Shown: positions 15,569 to 24,157 of the stretch, one piece after another
Position numbering within the stretch: the first letter of the stretch is position 1
Layout of the letters: each line of letters begins with the position of its first letter
Assembly (NCBI RefSeq): GCF_002007115.1
Contig: NZ_MVAD01000001.1
Coordinates: forward strand, 992,001 to 1,056,000
Direction of reading: 5' to 3'
DNA: 64,000 nucleotides
From: Massilia sp. KIM
Lineage (GTDB): Bacteria > Pseudomonadota > Gammaproteobacteria > Burkholderiales > Burkholderiaceae_D
Notes under the pieces: generated by a model
What the model was told of the DNA's origin: nothing
Databases searched by the model: none
What the model saw: the letters and a program-made list of their open reading frames with translations, nothing else
Position numbers and translations under genes: made by a program

Positions 15569-17168
15569 CAAACCCGCATCCGCCTCGGCCTTCGCCGAAC
15601 ACGGCTTTAAGGCAACCGTCGGCGAACGGATGGAGGTCGTCAAAAAACTGTACCTGAGCGACCCCATTCCCTGGGTGATCGGGTATAGCGGCGGCAAGGA
15701 CTCGACCGCGACGCTGCAGCTGGTGTGGCGGGCTCTGGCACAGCTCGGGTCCGAGCAGTTGCATAAGGATGTGCACGTCATCAGCACCGACACCCTCGTG
15801 GAAAACCCCATTGTCGCTCAATGGGTGGCGCACTCGCTGGACGTCATGCGCGAAGCTGCGAAGACGCAGAATTTACCGATCAAACCGCATCGCTTGACGC
15901 CCGAAGTGAAGGATCGCTTCTGGGTCAACCTGATCGGCAAAGGTTATCCTGCGCCGCGTCCGAAATTCCGGTGGTGCACCAGCCGTTTAAAAATCAATCC
16001 GTCGAACGATTTTATTAAGCGACTCGAGCAGCAGAACGGCGAGGCGATCGTGGTCCTCGGCACCCGCAAGGCGGAAAGCGCCGCGCGTGCGGCGTCGATG
16101 AAGCGCCACGCGGGCAGCACCCGCGAGTGGCTCAGCCGGAATGGGCAGCTCGAACGCAGCTGGGTGTTTACGCCGGTCGCGGACTGGACCAACGACGACG
16201 TTTGGCTCTACCTGATGCAGGAGAAGAACCCCTGGGGCTTCGATAACAGCGAACTGCTCGGCATGTACCAGGGCGCGACGGCTGACGGAGAATGTCCGCT
16301 GGTGGTCGACTCGAGCACGCCGAGTTGCGGCGACAGCCGCTTCGGTTGCTACGTCTGCACCATGGTCTCGCAAGACAAATCGATGGACGCGATGATCCAG
16401 AACGACATTGAGAAGGAATGGATGGCGCCGCTGCTCGAGTTCCGCAACAAATTTCTTGGCGCAGGCTTTGGCGACGACCGTAAATACCGGGAGTTCCGCC
16501 GCATGGACGGCCGCTTGACGCTGATGCAGGTCGCGAACAAGGAAGAGGGCGAGGACGACGTGTGGGAAGTCGCCGATGGTAGACGCTTCCGTCTGGTACA
16601 CGGCCCCTACAAGCAAACCTATCGTGAGCGCCTGCTGCGCGAGCTGCTGCAAGCGCAACGGGCGGTGCACGCCAAAGCCCCTGCCAATCTGAAATTCGAT
16701 CTGCTGGCGCTGGAAGACTTGGAAGAGATTCGACGCCTGTGGGTGTTCGAAAAACACGAGATCGAAGACAGTGTGCCGCGCATCTATGAGGAGGTGATGG
16801 GCGAGCCCTATCCGTCCCCGCGCCTGGATGAAAGCCAGGTGTTCGACGCCGGCGACATCGCGCTTTTACGCGAGATGACGGCGCGCGAGGACGACCCGGA
16901 TCAGCTCCATTTCCATTTGGTGCGTCAACTGCTGGCGGTCGAGGGCAAGTACCAGCACGCGGCAAGGCGCGCCGGCTTGTTCGATGAGCTCAACAGCGTG
17001 CTGGAGTACCACGCGTTCAACGGCGAGCAAGAAGCGCTGGAGTTCGCGGTGCACCGCTCCCTCAGCCTCGAAAAAGCTAACCAATCCATCGAGGTGCAGT
17101 TCGTCCGGCCGACCATTCCGATCATTCCAGTCGCTGCGTCCGATGTCGAGCTCACCGAAGAAGAGTAA
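15558..17168 (+). CDS. dndC: DndC, ATP-pyrophosphatase of DNA phosphorothioation
   Basis: 536 residues. It belongs to the PAPS-reductase/adenine-nucleotide alpha-hydrolase fold and is thought to activate the DNA phosphate with ATP so that sulfur can be inserted. The pyrophosphate loop SGGKDST is at residues 44-50. Cysteines that can hold a 4Fe-4S cluster are C246, C257, C264 and C267 (CPLVV, SCGDS, FGCYVC); C140 lies in FRWCTSR. The protein ends with a roughly 200-residue region usual in DndC. Its start overlaps dndB by 11 bases, and dndD follows after three bases. All expected residues are present, so it should be active. Confidence 0.95.
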   Translation: MESNKPASASAFAEHGFKATVGERMEVVKKLYLSDPIPWVIGYSGGKDSTATLQLVWRALAQLGSEQLHKDVHVISTDTLVENPIVAQWVAHSLDVMREAAKTQNLPIKPHRLTPEVKDRFWVNLIGKGYPAPRPKFRWCTSRLKINPSNDFIKRLEQQNGEAIVVLGTRKAESAARAASMKRHAGSTREWLSRNGQLERSWVFTPVADWTNDDVWLYLMQEKNPWGFDNSELLGMYQGATADGECPLVVDSSTPSCGDSRFGCYVCTMVSQDKSMDAMIQNDIEKEWMAPLLEFRNKFLGAGFGDDRKYREFRRMDGRLTLMQVANKEEGEDDVWEVADGRRFRLVHGPYKQTYRERLLRELLQAQRAVHAKAPANLKFDLLALEDLEEIRRLWVFEKHEIEDSVPRIYEEVMGEPYPSPRLDESQVFDAGDIALLREMTAREDDPDQLHFHLVRQLLAVEGKYQHAARRAGLFDELNSVLEYHAFNGEQEALEFAVHRSLSLEKANQSIEVQFVRPTIPIIPVAASDVELTEEE

Positions 17169-17171
17169 AGC

Positions 17172-19157
17172 ATGTTATTTCAAGAATTCGTACTGCATAA
17201 CTTCGGTATCTATAAGGGACGTCACACGGTCGACCTCACCACCAGTCCGGGCCGACCCATCGTCTTGTTCGGCGCGCTGAACGGCTCCGGTAAGACGACC
17301 TTCCTGGACGGTTTACAGCTCGTCCTGTACGGCAAGCACGCCCGCTGCACGGGGCGCGGCAACATGGCCTATCCGGATTTCCTGCGCAGTACGATCAACC
17401 GCTACGTGCCGCCACAGGAGGGCGCCGGACTCGAGCTCGAGTTTATCCACCATCACGAGGGCAAGTGGCAGACCATCCGAGTGATCCGCACCTGGAATGG
17501 CCGTCACGAAACCACGCGCGAGCGCCTCGAGGTCTATTGCGACGGCATCCTCGACGCCGTGCTGTCCGAGCGTTGGGGTGAATTCGTTGAGGATTTCATT
17601 CCGTCGCAGATCTCGGAATTGTTCTTCTTCGATGGCGAGAAGATCGAAGCGCTGGCCGAGGAACAATCCGCCGCCGCGATCATCCGCACCGGCATCCACG
17701 CCTTGTTGGGATTGGACGTCGTCGATCGACTCGCCGCGGACATTAAAATCATCCAACGCCGCCGTCGCGTCGACGAACTCAGCCGCGAGGCGCAAGCCCT
17801 GGTGCGCGCCAAGCACGACGCAATGGTAGCCCTCAGCGACCAAGCGGATGCGCTGGCCGCCAACATTGAGCAACAGCACGCGCAGGTCGAAGAGCGCATG
17901 CGCGCGCTGCAAGCGATCGAGGAGGAGTATCGGCAGCAGGGCGGCGGATTGGCCGAGCAGGCCAACACCATCGAAGCCCAGCTCAAAGCGGCCGCGGAGC
18001 AGAAGGCGAATCACGACATCTACCTGCGAGACAAGCTCGCCGCCGGTCACCTGCCTTTGCTCTTGGTGGAGGATTTACTCAGTAAGGCCCGCACGCAGCT
18101 GACGGCGGAAATCAATGCGCAATTGGCGACGGCGATGTTGTCCGAGATCCGCGAGCGCGACGCCCAAATCTTAAGCATGCTCGCGCAAAGCGAGGTTAGC
18201 GAAACGGTGCGCCGCGCCGTGGCCGATCAACTGGAACGCGACCGGCAGGCGCGCGTCACCGCTACTCAGACCCCGGCCTATCTGCACATGCGCGCCGAGG
18301 CGCTCGCGCCATATGCCGCATCGCAGTTCGACGACCTACGGACGGACACGCACGAGGCGCTGCAGCGCGAACAACTGCTCGCTGAGCGTGTCAACGACCT
18401 CGAACGCACCAAAGCCGCGCTGCCCGACCCCGAACTATTGGCGCCGCTGCGTCAGCGGCTCGAAGAGCAGCGTCGACAATACGAACAAGCCTTAGGCGCC
18501 GTCGCGCTGCTGAACCAGCAGCACGAGGACTGCGTGCAGGCGCGGGAGCGTGCCGATCGTGAGCGTCAATCCCTCTTGCTCGAACTGGCGGACCAGGATT
18601 TGAAGGACAAAACGAACAAACGCGTGCTGCGACACGCCGGACTGGTCGAGCAAAGCCTGCATCGCTATCGCGATGCGGTCCTACAGCGCAACGTAAAGCG
18701 CTTGGCCGACCTCATCCTAGAGAGCTTCCAAAGCGTCACCCGTAAACCCAAGATGTTCGAGCGCATCGAGATCTCGCCGGTCGATTACCGATTGTCTCTG
18801 TTCGACCACAGTGGCAACCAGGTGCCGAGCCACCAGCTCTCCGCTGGCGAGCGCCAACTGCTAGCGGTGTCGATCCTTTGGGGCCTGAGCCGCGCCTCGG
18901 GGCGCTCACTGCCCGCCATTATCGACACCCCATTGGGACGACTGGACGGCCAGCACCGTAATAAGCTCGTGAAAAACTACTTCCCGAAGGCGAGCCATCA
19001 AGTCATCCTGCTGTCGACCGACCAGGAGATCGACGAGGATTTATATGGCAAGATCAAGAGGGTCACGTCTCAGGAATATCTGATCGAGTACAGCGAAGAA
19101 AAGCAGAGTTCGGAAATCCACGAAGGTTATTTCACGTTTGACGAGGCCTACACATGA
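17172..19157 (+). CDS. dndD: DndD, SMC-like ATPase of the phosphorothioation complex
   Basis: 661 residues, normal for DndD. Walker A is GALNGSGKT (34-42), followed by LYGKHARCTG. FFFDGEKIEALAEE closes the N-terminal ATPase half. A long coiled coil occupies about residues 200-530. The C-terminal half has the ABC signature LSAGERQLLAVS and Walker B PAIIDTPLGRLDG. DndD is thought to open or nick DNA using ATP so that DndC and DndE can act. Start is ATG three bases after dndC; the end overlaps dndE by four bases (ATGA). It is the modification-arm DndD, distinct from the 680-residue paralogue at 3208. Confidence 0.94.
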   Translation: MLFQEFVLHNFGIYKGRHTVDLTTSPGRPIVLFGALNGSGKTTFLDGLQLVLYGKHARCTGRGNMAYPDFLRSTINRYVPPQEGAGLELEFIHHHEGKWQTIRVIRTWNGRHETTRERLEVYCDGILDAVLSERWGEFVEDFIPSQISELFFFDGEKIEALAEEQSAAAIIRTGIHALLGLDVVDRLAADIKIIQRRRRVDELSREAQALVRAKHDAMVALSDQADALAANIEQQHAQVEERMRALQAIEEEYRQQGGGLAEQANTIEAQLKAAAEQKANHDIYLRDKLAAGHLPLLLVEDLLSKARTQLTAEINAQLATAMLSEIRERDAQILSMLAQSEVSETVRRAVADQLERDRQARVTATQTPAYLHMRAEALAPYAASQFDDLRTDTHEALQREQLLAERVNDLERTKAALPDPELLAPLRQRLEEQRRQYEQALGAVALLNQQHEDCVQARERADRERQSLLLELADQDLKDKTNKRVLRHAGLVEQSLHRYRDAVLQRNVKRLADLILESFQSVTRKPKMFERIEISPVDYRLSLFDHSGNQVPSHQLSAGERQLLAVSILWGLSRASGRSLPAIIDTPLGRLDGQHRNKLVKNYFPKASHQVILLSTDQEIDEDLYGKIKRVTSQEYLIEYSEEKQSSEIHEGYFTFDEAYT

Positions 19158-19531
19158 TCATCGACGTCGTTCGCGTTTCCGAAAAGGCGAAACACCAACT
19201 ATTGACGCTTAAGCGCCGCACCGGGATCCTGCAATGGAACGTGTTGTGCCGCTGGGCCTTGCTGGCCTCGCTGGCCGAGCGCACGATTCCGCCGCATGAG
19301 GAGATCGTCACCGACAGCAATGTCGAAATGAGCTGGAAGACTTTCGCCGGTACCCTCGACGACGCGATCACCGCCGTTGTGCGTCAACGCGCACACGAGG
19401 ACAAGGTCGCTGAGGACCAGCTGCCGCAATTCTTCAAAATCCACCTCCACCGCGGCATCGCGTATTTGCTTAATGGCGCGCAGGACCTGCGCGGACTAAT
19501 CGCGATGGCGAGCGGGAGCGAGAAATCCTGA
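19154..19531 (+). CDS. dndE: DndE, nicked-DNA-binding subunit
   Basis: 125 residues, the expected small size. Known DndE proteins form tetramers that bind nicked DNA through a lysine-rich surface. The conserved segment IHLHRGIAYL is at about residues 97-106, and the N-terminal VRVSEKAKHQLLTLKRRTG is typical and basic. Its start overlaps the dndD stop (ATGA), so it is the last gene of dndBCDE. A weak hairpin with five T residues follows directly after the stop, and downstream DNA is degenerate, so the operon probably ends here. Confidence 0.92.
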   Translation: MIIDVVRVSEKAKHQLLTLKRRTGILQWNVLCRWALLASLAERTIPPHEEIVTDSNVEMSWKTFAGTLDDAITAVVRQRAHEDKVAEDQLPQFFKIHLHRGIAYLLNGAQDLRGLIAMASGSEKS

Positions 19532-19537
19532 AATTAT

Positions 19538-19555
19538 GGCAGGAATTGCCTTTTT
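19538..19555 (+). terminator. possible rho-independent terminator of dndBCDE
   Basis: GGCA (19538-19541) and TGCC (19547-19550) can pair around a five-base loop, followed by TTTTT (19551-19555). The stem is only four pairs, so it is weak, but it starts six bases after the dndE stop. Confidence 0.4.
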
Positions 19556-20530
19556 CGCTGAGGTCCAACAAAGCCATTATGAAAAGGCTTTCTCATCTTT
19601 TCTTTCCTAAGGTTGAATCGACTCCGCTTCCTTGTATTCAAAGAAGACACGCTAGGTCGGGCAGGATAAGGTCAACCGTCATGGCAAGGGAATTGGGGAC
19701 ATGGATCGGCGTTGAGCTGGAAAACAAGTTCGACCTTAGCATGCCGACACTGGAATGTTAATTTTTCCAGCAGACGTACAAGATCCGCAAGGACATTATC
19801 GGCTGATGGTGCCCCGAGATTGTACGTGGTACTGAGCTTGAGGATCGGACCGACACGCCCTACATTTTCACCTCTCAGGAACGTGTTCTGCCAGAGGCCA
19901 GCTAGTCCTTCAACCTGGAGGATTCAAAGATTCAGCCGGCGCTGTCCAAGGCTGTAGAGGAGCTGGGGAAAAATCCGAAGAGATGATCGACCCGGTTACC
20001 AATGATTTCATCGAGGCCCTGATCCACCACTGCTTCGCATAATCCTGACTTACAGGCGACTGAATCGACACCTACCGTCGCCAGGAAAATGAGTCCCACG
20101 AGTCGGTCATGTTACGAATCTTGTTGAATCTGTGGCGTGGCGGAACTACATTGCTTGGTACAAAGCGCAATGTTTGAGCGAATGGAGCTTTAAAGAACCA
20201 ACTGAAGTCCCTTAGGTTTATTGAACGTGCCGTTTCCTCAGCTAAGTCGGCAGCGATTATCCCACGAAGTGGCAGCGCGACCGTCCTTCAAAGTATTTCT
20301 GGGACTGGACAATGTAGTTGAAAAATTCAGAGCTTCTGTTAAACGTGGAAATGTGTGAGTATATCAGCAAGCTAGTTAGCTACAATACTTAAGCTTCTGT
20401 GCATGCCTACATCCGACTCATACGTGTTATGGATGTAGTGGTGGTGAGAGTATTCAAATGTTCCGCATTATATCTCAAGAGTTGTTATTGGTTTTCATTA
20501 TAGAACGACAGGTTTATAGAAAGAGTGCAG
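19556..20530. other. degenerate AT-richer stretch with decayed coding remnants
   Basis: About 975 bases without an intact gene. From 19813 a frame reads EIVRGTELEDRTDTPYIF up to TAG 19903-19905, then continues in the same frame as FNLEDSKIQPALSKAVEELG to TGA 19984-19986. This looks like the C-terminal part of a former protein with an in-frame stop and no start; I cannot name the family. From about 20060 to 20520 the DNA is AT-rich and holds no codable frame; it probably includes the promoter of the HNH gene. Confidence 0.5.
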
Positions 20531-21349
20531 ATGATAGGGTTTCGGCCTGTAACGCAGGGTGAGCATTTGTACGTTAGAGTAGTTGACATTTTTGTCAATT
20601 ACGACCATGCACTAACAAAATCTATTGAAAATTTCAGAAATGGATCATTTGTCGGGAATCGTTCTGAAGAGTTTGCGGATTATTTTGTTGGACTATATTA
20701 TTTCAATTTAACCGCGCGATTGGTAAAGACTGCAAAGTCAATTCTTTGCGATCCGAATGGAAATGAATTCACTTATCGCAGCTCCTTTCTGACTTTCTTA
20801 GCTAATCAATGCAGTATTTCTGAGGGTCAGTTCGGTAGAGCGAACGTCAATCTGTTGGTAAATCTTTCATTTGAGGCTGCCTTAGCTTCTGGTCAATCGA
20901 TTTCCAATAGTACCAAAAATATTGTGCGGGCTTCAGTGCCGATGCTTGAGTGCTATATATGTGGAAAGTCTTTGTTCGTCAATCCGGTCGATGCACGCGA
21001 TGCGATTGAGTATGAACATGTTTGGCCGAGCAGTTATGGTGGGGACAGTATCGCCGCTAACCTTTTGCCTGCGTGCTCATGTTGTAATCGCGAGAAAGGT
21101 GCAATGATGCTTTGGCAGGACACTTGGAAACATTCACTTATCCTTCCTCCGTATCCATCTGCCAATGATCTGACTGAAATTAATCGCCCGCTCAAAATAG
21201 CATTACATAGAAGAAGAATTTTTGAGTATGCTGTTCAACATTCTTTGACCTTGAAAGACTCCGCTTTAGAAATAGGACCCGCAGACTTCAGTGCATTCGC
21301 GCCAATGGACCTTACGGACGCGGCTGACTTTTTTACAATTCAATTCTAA
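20531..21349 (+). CDS. HNH endonuclease-domain protein
   Basis: 272 residues from ATG 20531 (AAAGAG upstream); a GTG at 20525 would add two. The middle holds an HNH/zinc-ribbon nuclease: CYICGKSLF, then EYEHVWPSSYGGD and NLLPACSCCNREKG, giving two CxxC metal-binding pairs around the catalytic His. The N-terminal 140 residues (rich in aromatic and Asn residues) and the C-terminal 60 show no family I know. Base composition is clearly more AT-rich than dnd or the chromosome, indicating separate acquisition. A DGQHR protein starts nine bases downstream, so the two are an operon. The function could be restriction or mobile-element related. Confidence 0.8.
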   Translation: MIGFRPVTQGEHLYVRVVDIFVNYDHALTKSIENFRNGSFVGNRSEEFADYFVGLYYFNLTARLVKTAKSILCDPNGNEFTYRSSFLTFLANQCSISEGQFGRANVNLLVNLSFEAALASGQSISNSTKNIVRASVPMLECYICGKSLFVNPVDARDAIEYEHVWPSSYGGDSIAANLLPACSCCNREKGAMMLWQDTWKHSLILPPYPSANDLTEINRPLKIALHRRRIFEYAVQHSLTLKDSALEIGPADFSAFAPMDLTDAADFFTIQF

Positions 21350-21358
21350 GAGTATTCA

Positions 21359-22456
21359 ATGGATTATCCGTGCATTACGTTTCAACAGCGACCTGAGCAA
21401 GACACTATTCGTTTTTGCCTGTTTGAAGCTCCCGTCAAGGACATACTTGAGTGGTCCAGTGTGCCGCGTTTGTCTCATGACAAAAAAGATGGGGTCCAAA
21501 GGCAAAAAAGCGATTTTAGGGTGAAAGGAATTGCAAAATTCCTAAGTCAAGAGGCTAGGAATACTATCCCGACCGCACTTGTGATTGCCTTTTCTAAGGA
21601 TTCATATAACTTAAAAATCGATCCGGCGGGGCAGCAGCTAATAGTCTTAAATGCCGATAAAAAGGATGAGGTTTTTGTAATCGACGGTCAGCATCGTCTT
21701 TATGGTATTCATGCTTTTAATCCCAATGCTCGGGCTCCTGTAGTTGGAATCCTTGATGCAAGTAATGATGAGAAGGCTTTCCAATTCATTGTCATTAATA
21801 ATAAGGCCGCGAAGGTTGCACCTGATCATATTCGTGCGTTAACGTTCGCTTACTCTAACCATGAACTTGAGCCCCGGCTTAGAACCGCGAAGCTCTCGCT
21901 CAGCAAAAATGTTTTGTTCGTTCAAATCGCGAACGAGGCTGAGGACAGCCCATTCAAGGGACAGGTTAGTTTGCCAAGTGTAGAAGACGGGCAGCGATGG
22001 GTTAATGCATCGGCAATCGAATCTAGCATAGCTTACATCCATGCGAAGAAAATCGCGGGTTTGGACGATGATGAGACAGTTGCCTCATTCTTTTTGGCTA
22101 TTTGGAAGGCTATTAAGGAGACATGGCCGGATTTGTTTGCTGCAGAGTCACGTTTGCTCACAAAAGTGGGTATGATTACGATGACACGTTATATTGTTGA
22201 TGCGATTGATCTCATGGCGGGCTTGCTGGAAGATATTGATTTGAGTAATGAGGAAGATGTTATCTTATCTACGAAGAGAGTTCTGAAAATGCAGACTCCA
22301 GATTTTTGGAAATCCGACTGGACTGTCGCTGTTTCAGATTCAAAAGTTGTTCGTGATACTATATTTGAAGCATTGCGACGAGTTCAGCAAAATATAAAAC
22401 AGGGAGCTAATTGGTTTGATGATGTTCCACTGATACTTGTGCCGTCACAAGGTTGA
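21359..22456 (+). CDS. DGQHR-domain (DndB-like) protein
   Basis: 365 residues from ATG 21359 with AAGAG upstream. The DGQHR motif lies at 109-113 (VFVIDGQHRLYGIHAF), nearly the same position as in DndB. Downstream conserved blocks include QFIVINNKAAKVAPDH and RYIVDAIDL. Proteins of this family include DndB and DpdB-type partners of DNA-modification systems, but no TGT-like, deazapurine or second dnd set adjoins it. Its partner is the HNH protein nine bases upstream. Codon use is AT-rich like the HNH gene and unlike dndB, so it is not a recent duplicate of the island's own dndB. Role unknown. Confidence 0.82.
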   Translation: MDYPCITFQQRPEQDTIRFCLFEAPVKDILEWSSVPRLSHDKKDGVQRQKSDFRVKGIAKFLSQEARNTIPTALVIAFSKDSYNLKIDPAGQQLIVLNADKKDEVFVIDGQHRLYGIHAFNPNARAPVVGILDASNDEKAFQFIVINNKAAKVAPDHIRALTFAYSNHELEPRLRTAKLSLSKNVLFVQIANEAEDSPFKGQVSLPSVEDGQRWVNASAIESSIAYIHAKKIAGLDDDETVASFFLAIWKAIKETWPDLFAAESRLLTKVGMITMTRYIVDAIDLMAGLLEDIDLSNEEDVILSTKRVLKMQTPDFWKSDWTVAVSDSKVVRDTIFEALRRVQQNIKQGANWFDDVPLILVPSQG

Positions 22457-22718
22457 TCAAAGTGCACGACCCGTCCGTTAGGGAGCGCTGTTATCATAAC
22501 TTGAGACTATATTTATAGGGTAACGACCTCCAACCGGGGGGTAATAGAAGCGTCGTGTCTCGCAAGCTTCGCTAGTTTTGGTGCGTCTGATCCTGCAAGG
22601 TTATTTTACAAAACGTGGCCCGAGTATCTTAACCAAATCATGGGGCGAGGTCGACCTTATTTCCGGTACCTCTTGGGATTCCGCACTAACGGCGAGTCCA
22701 TCGATGAAGGGATGGTAA
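22457..22718. other. short intergenic stretch
   Basis: 262 bases after the DGQHR gene. No frame longer than a few dozen codons, no clear terminator hairpin and no tRNA-like fold were seen. Confidence 0.4.
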
Positions 22719-23108
22719 ATGGCAGCTTATGGCACTGTCGCGGTTAGGGCTGTTACGCTGTACACCGCTGGAAAGGCTTCCTCGACTGTTGATGGCTGGG
22801 AGATTGCGGCGCTTGAAATGTTTGATACGGAATCGGCTCAGAAGAAGGGGTGTCCGAGAACAATCTTTCTTGGCATCTGCGAAGGTGGAAACGTGCAGGG
22901 CGTTCCGCGCGGTGAGTACAACACTAAACTTTCCGATAACAAGCTGTACGGTCTAAAGGTAATTGCAGCCCTCCGGTTGAATCCTGTTCTCGCTGAGGAC
23001 CAGGCTTTACTGTGGAAAAAAATCGGCAACGACAAGCTGAAGCCGAATAGCCAAATGGACGTGCTGACCGTATTGTGGATGGCTGGATTAATCAGAGCTA
23101 TCCGCTGA
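22719..23108 (+). CDS. small conserved hypothetical protein (DUF6979-like)
   Basis: 129 residues from ATG 22719. It starts MAAYGTVAVRAV and carries KKGCPRTIFLGICEGGNVQG and, near the end, NSQMDVLTVLWMAGLI. These blocks resemble a family of small uncharacterised bacterial proteins that I recall, without certainty, as DUF6979, often beside mobile or defence genes. No membrane segment or catalytic motif is obvious. It is the last intact gene of the island before the presumed attachment site and stands alone. Confidence 0.6.
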   Translation: MAAYGTVAVRAVTLYTAGKASSTVDGWEIAALEMFDTESAQKKGCPRTIFLGICEGGNVQGVPRGEYNTKLSDNKLYGLKVIAALRLNPVLAEDQALLWKKIGNDKLKPNSQMDVLTVLWMAGLIRAIR

Positions 23109-23662
23109 TGGGGTACGTCATCGACGTCGATTGAACTGCACGCCTGTAAGGTGGTTTATACCACCCACCCCGTTTGGGCTTGAGCGATGTGCCCTAGAAA
23201 GCGTATCATGAGCAAGGCGGGGTGTTGCTGACCATCACAAAGCACTGCCCGCGCTTCTCGTTCTACCGCTCCACGAAACAGGGCCAGCGCTTGCAAAGCG
23301 TGCCAGGACAGGTTCAAGCCGAACCAATCAGGCTGACCTCAAGCCAAGACGAGTGCACGCTGCGGTTCGCCTAAGAGGTTGGCGAGATGCACATCGTCTG
23401 GATGGTGAAGTCCGCCATCCTATGGTCGCCGATGCGCGGCCGTCTCCGGTGCGGTATCGCCCGGCGACCTTCCGTCATCGGGCTATGTGAAGTCCTGTGG
23501 GCAGTTTGCACCTTGACATTAGAAGACTGTACTGGCCAGTATGCCCCGTGACCCGGTAGCGTAAACCCATCGGTTGGAATGGCATGGTATTGCTCATGGT
23601 ACCGACCGGTATGTTTTGGTGGGTTTTATCGTTAAATTAGAGGGTTGGCTCAACCATTGATC
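23109..23662. other. island right-end non-coding DNA
   Basis: About 550 bases between the last island gene and the presumed attachment core. It contains a 6-bp hairpin GGTGGT (23150-23155) / ACCACC (23160-23165) without a T tract, a small 50-codon frame from GTG 23222 to TAA 23374 that I cannot identify, and a 5-bp inverted repeat GGTTG/CAACC (23643-23655) directly before the core, a possible arm site for an integrase. No integrase gene lies in the window. Confidence 0.45.
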
Positions 23663-23677
23663 ATCGAGTGGGAATGA
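23663..23677 (+). other. presumed attR core: guaA 3'-end duplicate
   Basis: ATCGAGTGGGAATGA encodes I-E-W-E-stop, the conserved C-terminus of GMP synthetase (GuaA). The preceding bases do not encode the rest of GuaA, so this is only a short copy of the gene's end. The 3' end of guaA is a known integration site for genomic islands. The core is followed by a good terminator in the same orientation, as expected after guaA. I infer that guaA itself lies beyond the left edge with attL, and that this is attR. Confidence 0.65.
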
Positions 23678-23712
23678 GGCCTCCGCAAGGAGAGTCTCCA
23701 CACTGGGTTTAG

Positions 23713-23733
23713 GCCTGCTCCGGCGGGCTTTTT
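23713..23733 (+). terminator. rho-independent terminator, probably that of guaA
   Basis: GCCTGC (23713-23718) pairs with GCGGGC (23723-23728) around a TCCG tetraloop, followed by TTTTT (23729-23733). A smaller hairpin, CTCC-GCAA-GGAG, precedes it. It lies about 35 bases after the guaA-like stop and before a leftward gene, so it would terminate rightward transcription from guaA before island insertion. Confidence 0.7.
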
Positions 23734-23793
23734 CAATTCTGACAAAGCACGGGCGCGTCGCGGCCGGAGCCGAGTGATCCCTTTCTTGGTCCC

Positions 23794-24105
23794 TCAGGCA
23801 AACTCCTCCGGGACAAGCTCGACGGCTTCGAGGACGGCAACCCTCGGCGCCCCCAACAGCAAGTCCCCGGCCTGCTCCCGAAACCTGAGGCAATGGGCGC
23901 TCCCACGATGCGCTTCCAGCGCGGCCTCGTCCATGTAAGCCTCGATCAGGTAAAAAGAAGCAGGTCGTGCGCTGTCGCGGTAAAGGTCGTAGCGCCGCAC
24001 CCCGGGCTCCTGTCTGCTTTGCCTGACCAGCACCGATAGGGCCGCCTCGACCTCGGCTTTCCTGTCGGGACGGGCCTCCAGCGTGGCAATGACTTCAACG
24101 CTCAT
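23794..24105 (-). CDS. antibiotic-biosynthesis-monooxygenase-domain protein
   Basis: 103 residues, the usual length of YgiN/ABM ferredoxin-like proteins. It shows the common pattern: VEVIATLEARPDRKAEVEAA, then QEPGVRRYDLYRDS and FYLIEAYMDEAALEAHRGS. Such proteins oxidise quinones or degrade heme-like and aromatic substrates without a bound cofactor, usually as dimers in the cytoplasm. Two MDR-family oxidoreductases follow upstream on the same strand, so the three may form one detoxification operon (gap 52 bases to the next). The exact substrate is not visible. Confidence 0.8.
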   Translation of the reverse strand: MSVEVIATLEARPDRKAEVEAALSVLVRQSRQEPGVRRYDLYRDSARPASFYLIEAYMDEAALEAHRGSAHCLRFREQAGDLLLGAPRVAVLEAVELVPEEFA

Positions 24106-24157
24106 ATCGTTTCCTTTCCATCTAGTGCGTGCACAGTGGGACGGGCCTGCCGTCGGC

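Noticed and set aside
23222..23374. 50-codon frame from a GTG near the island end
   Set aside because: No ribosome binding site or family resemblance; kept only as part of the intergenic description.
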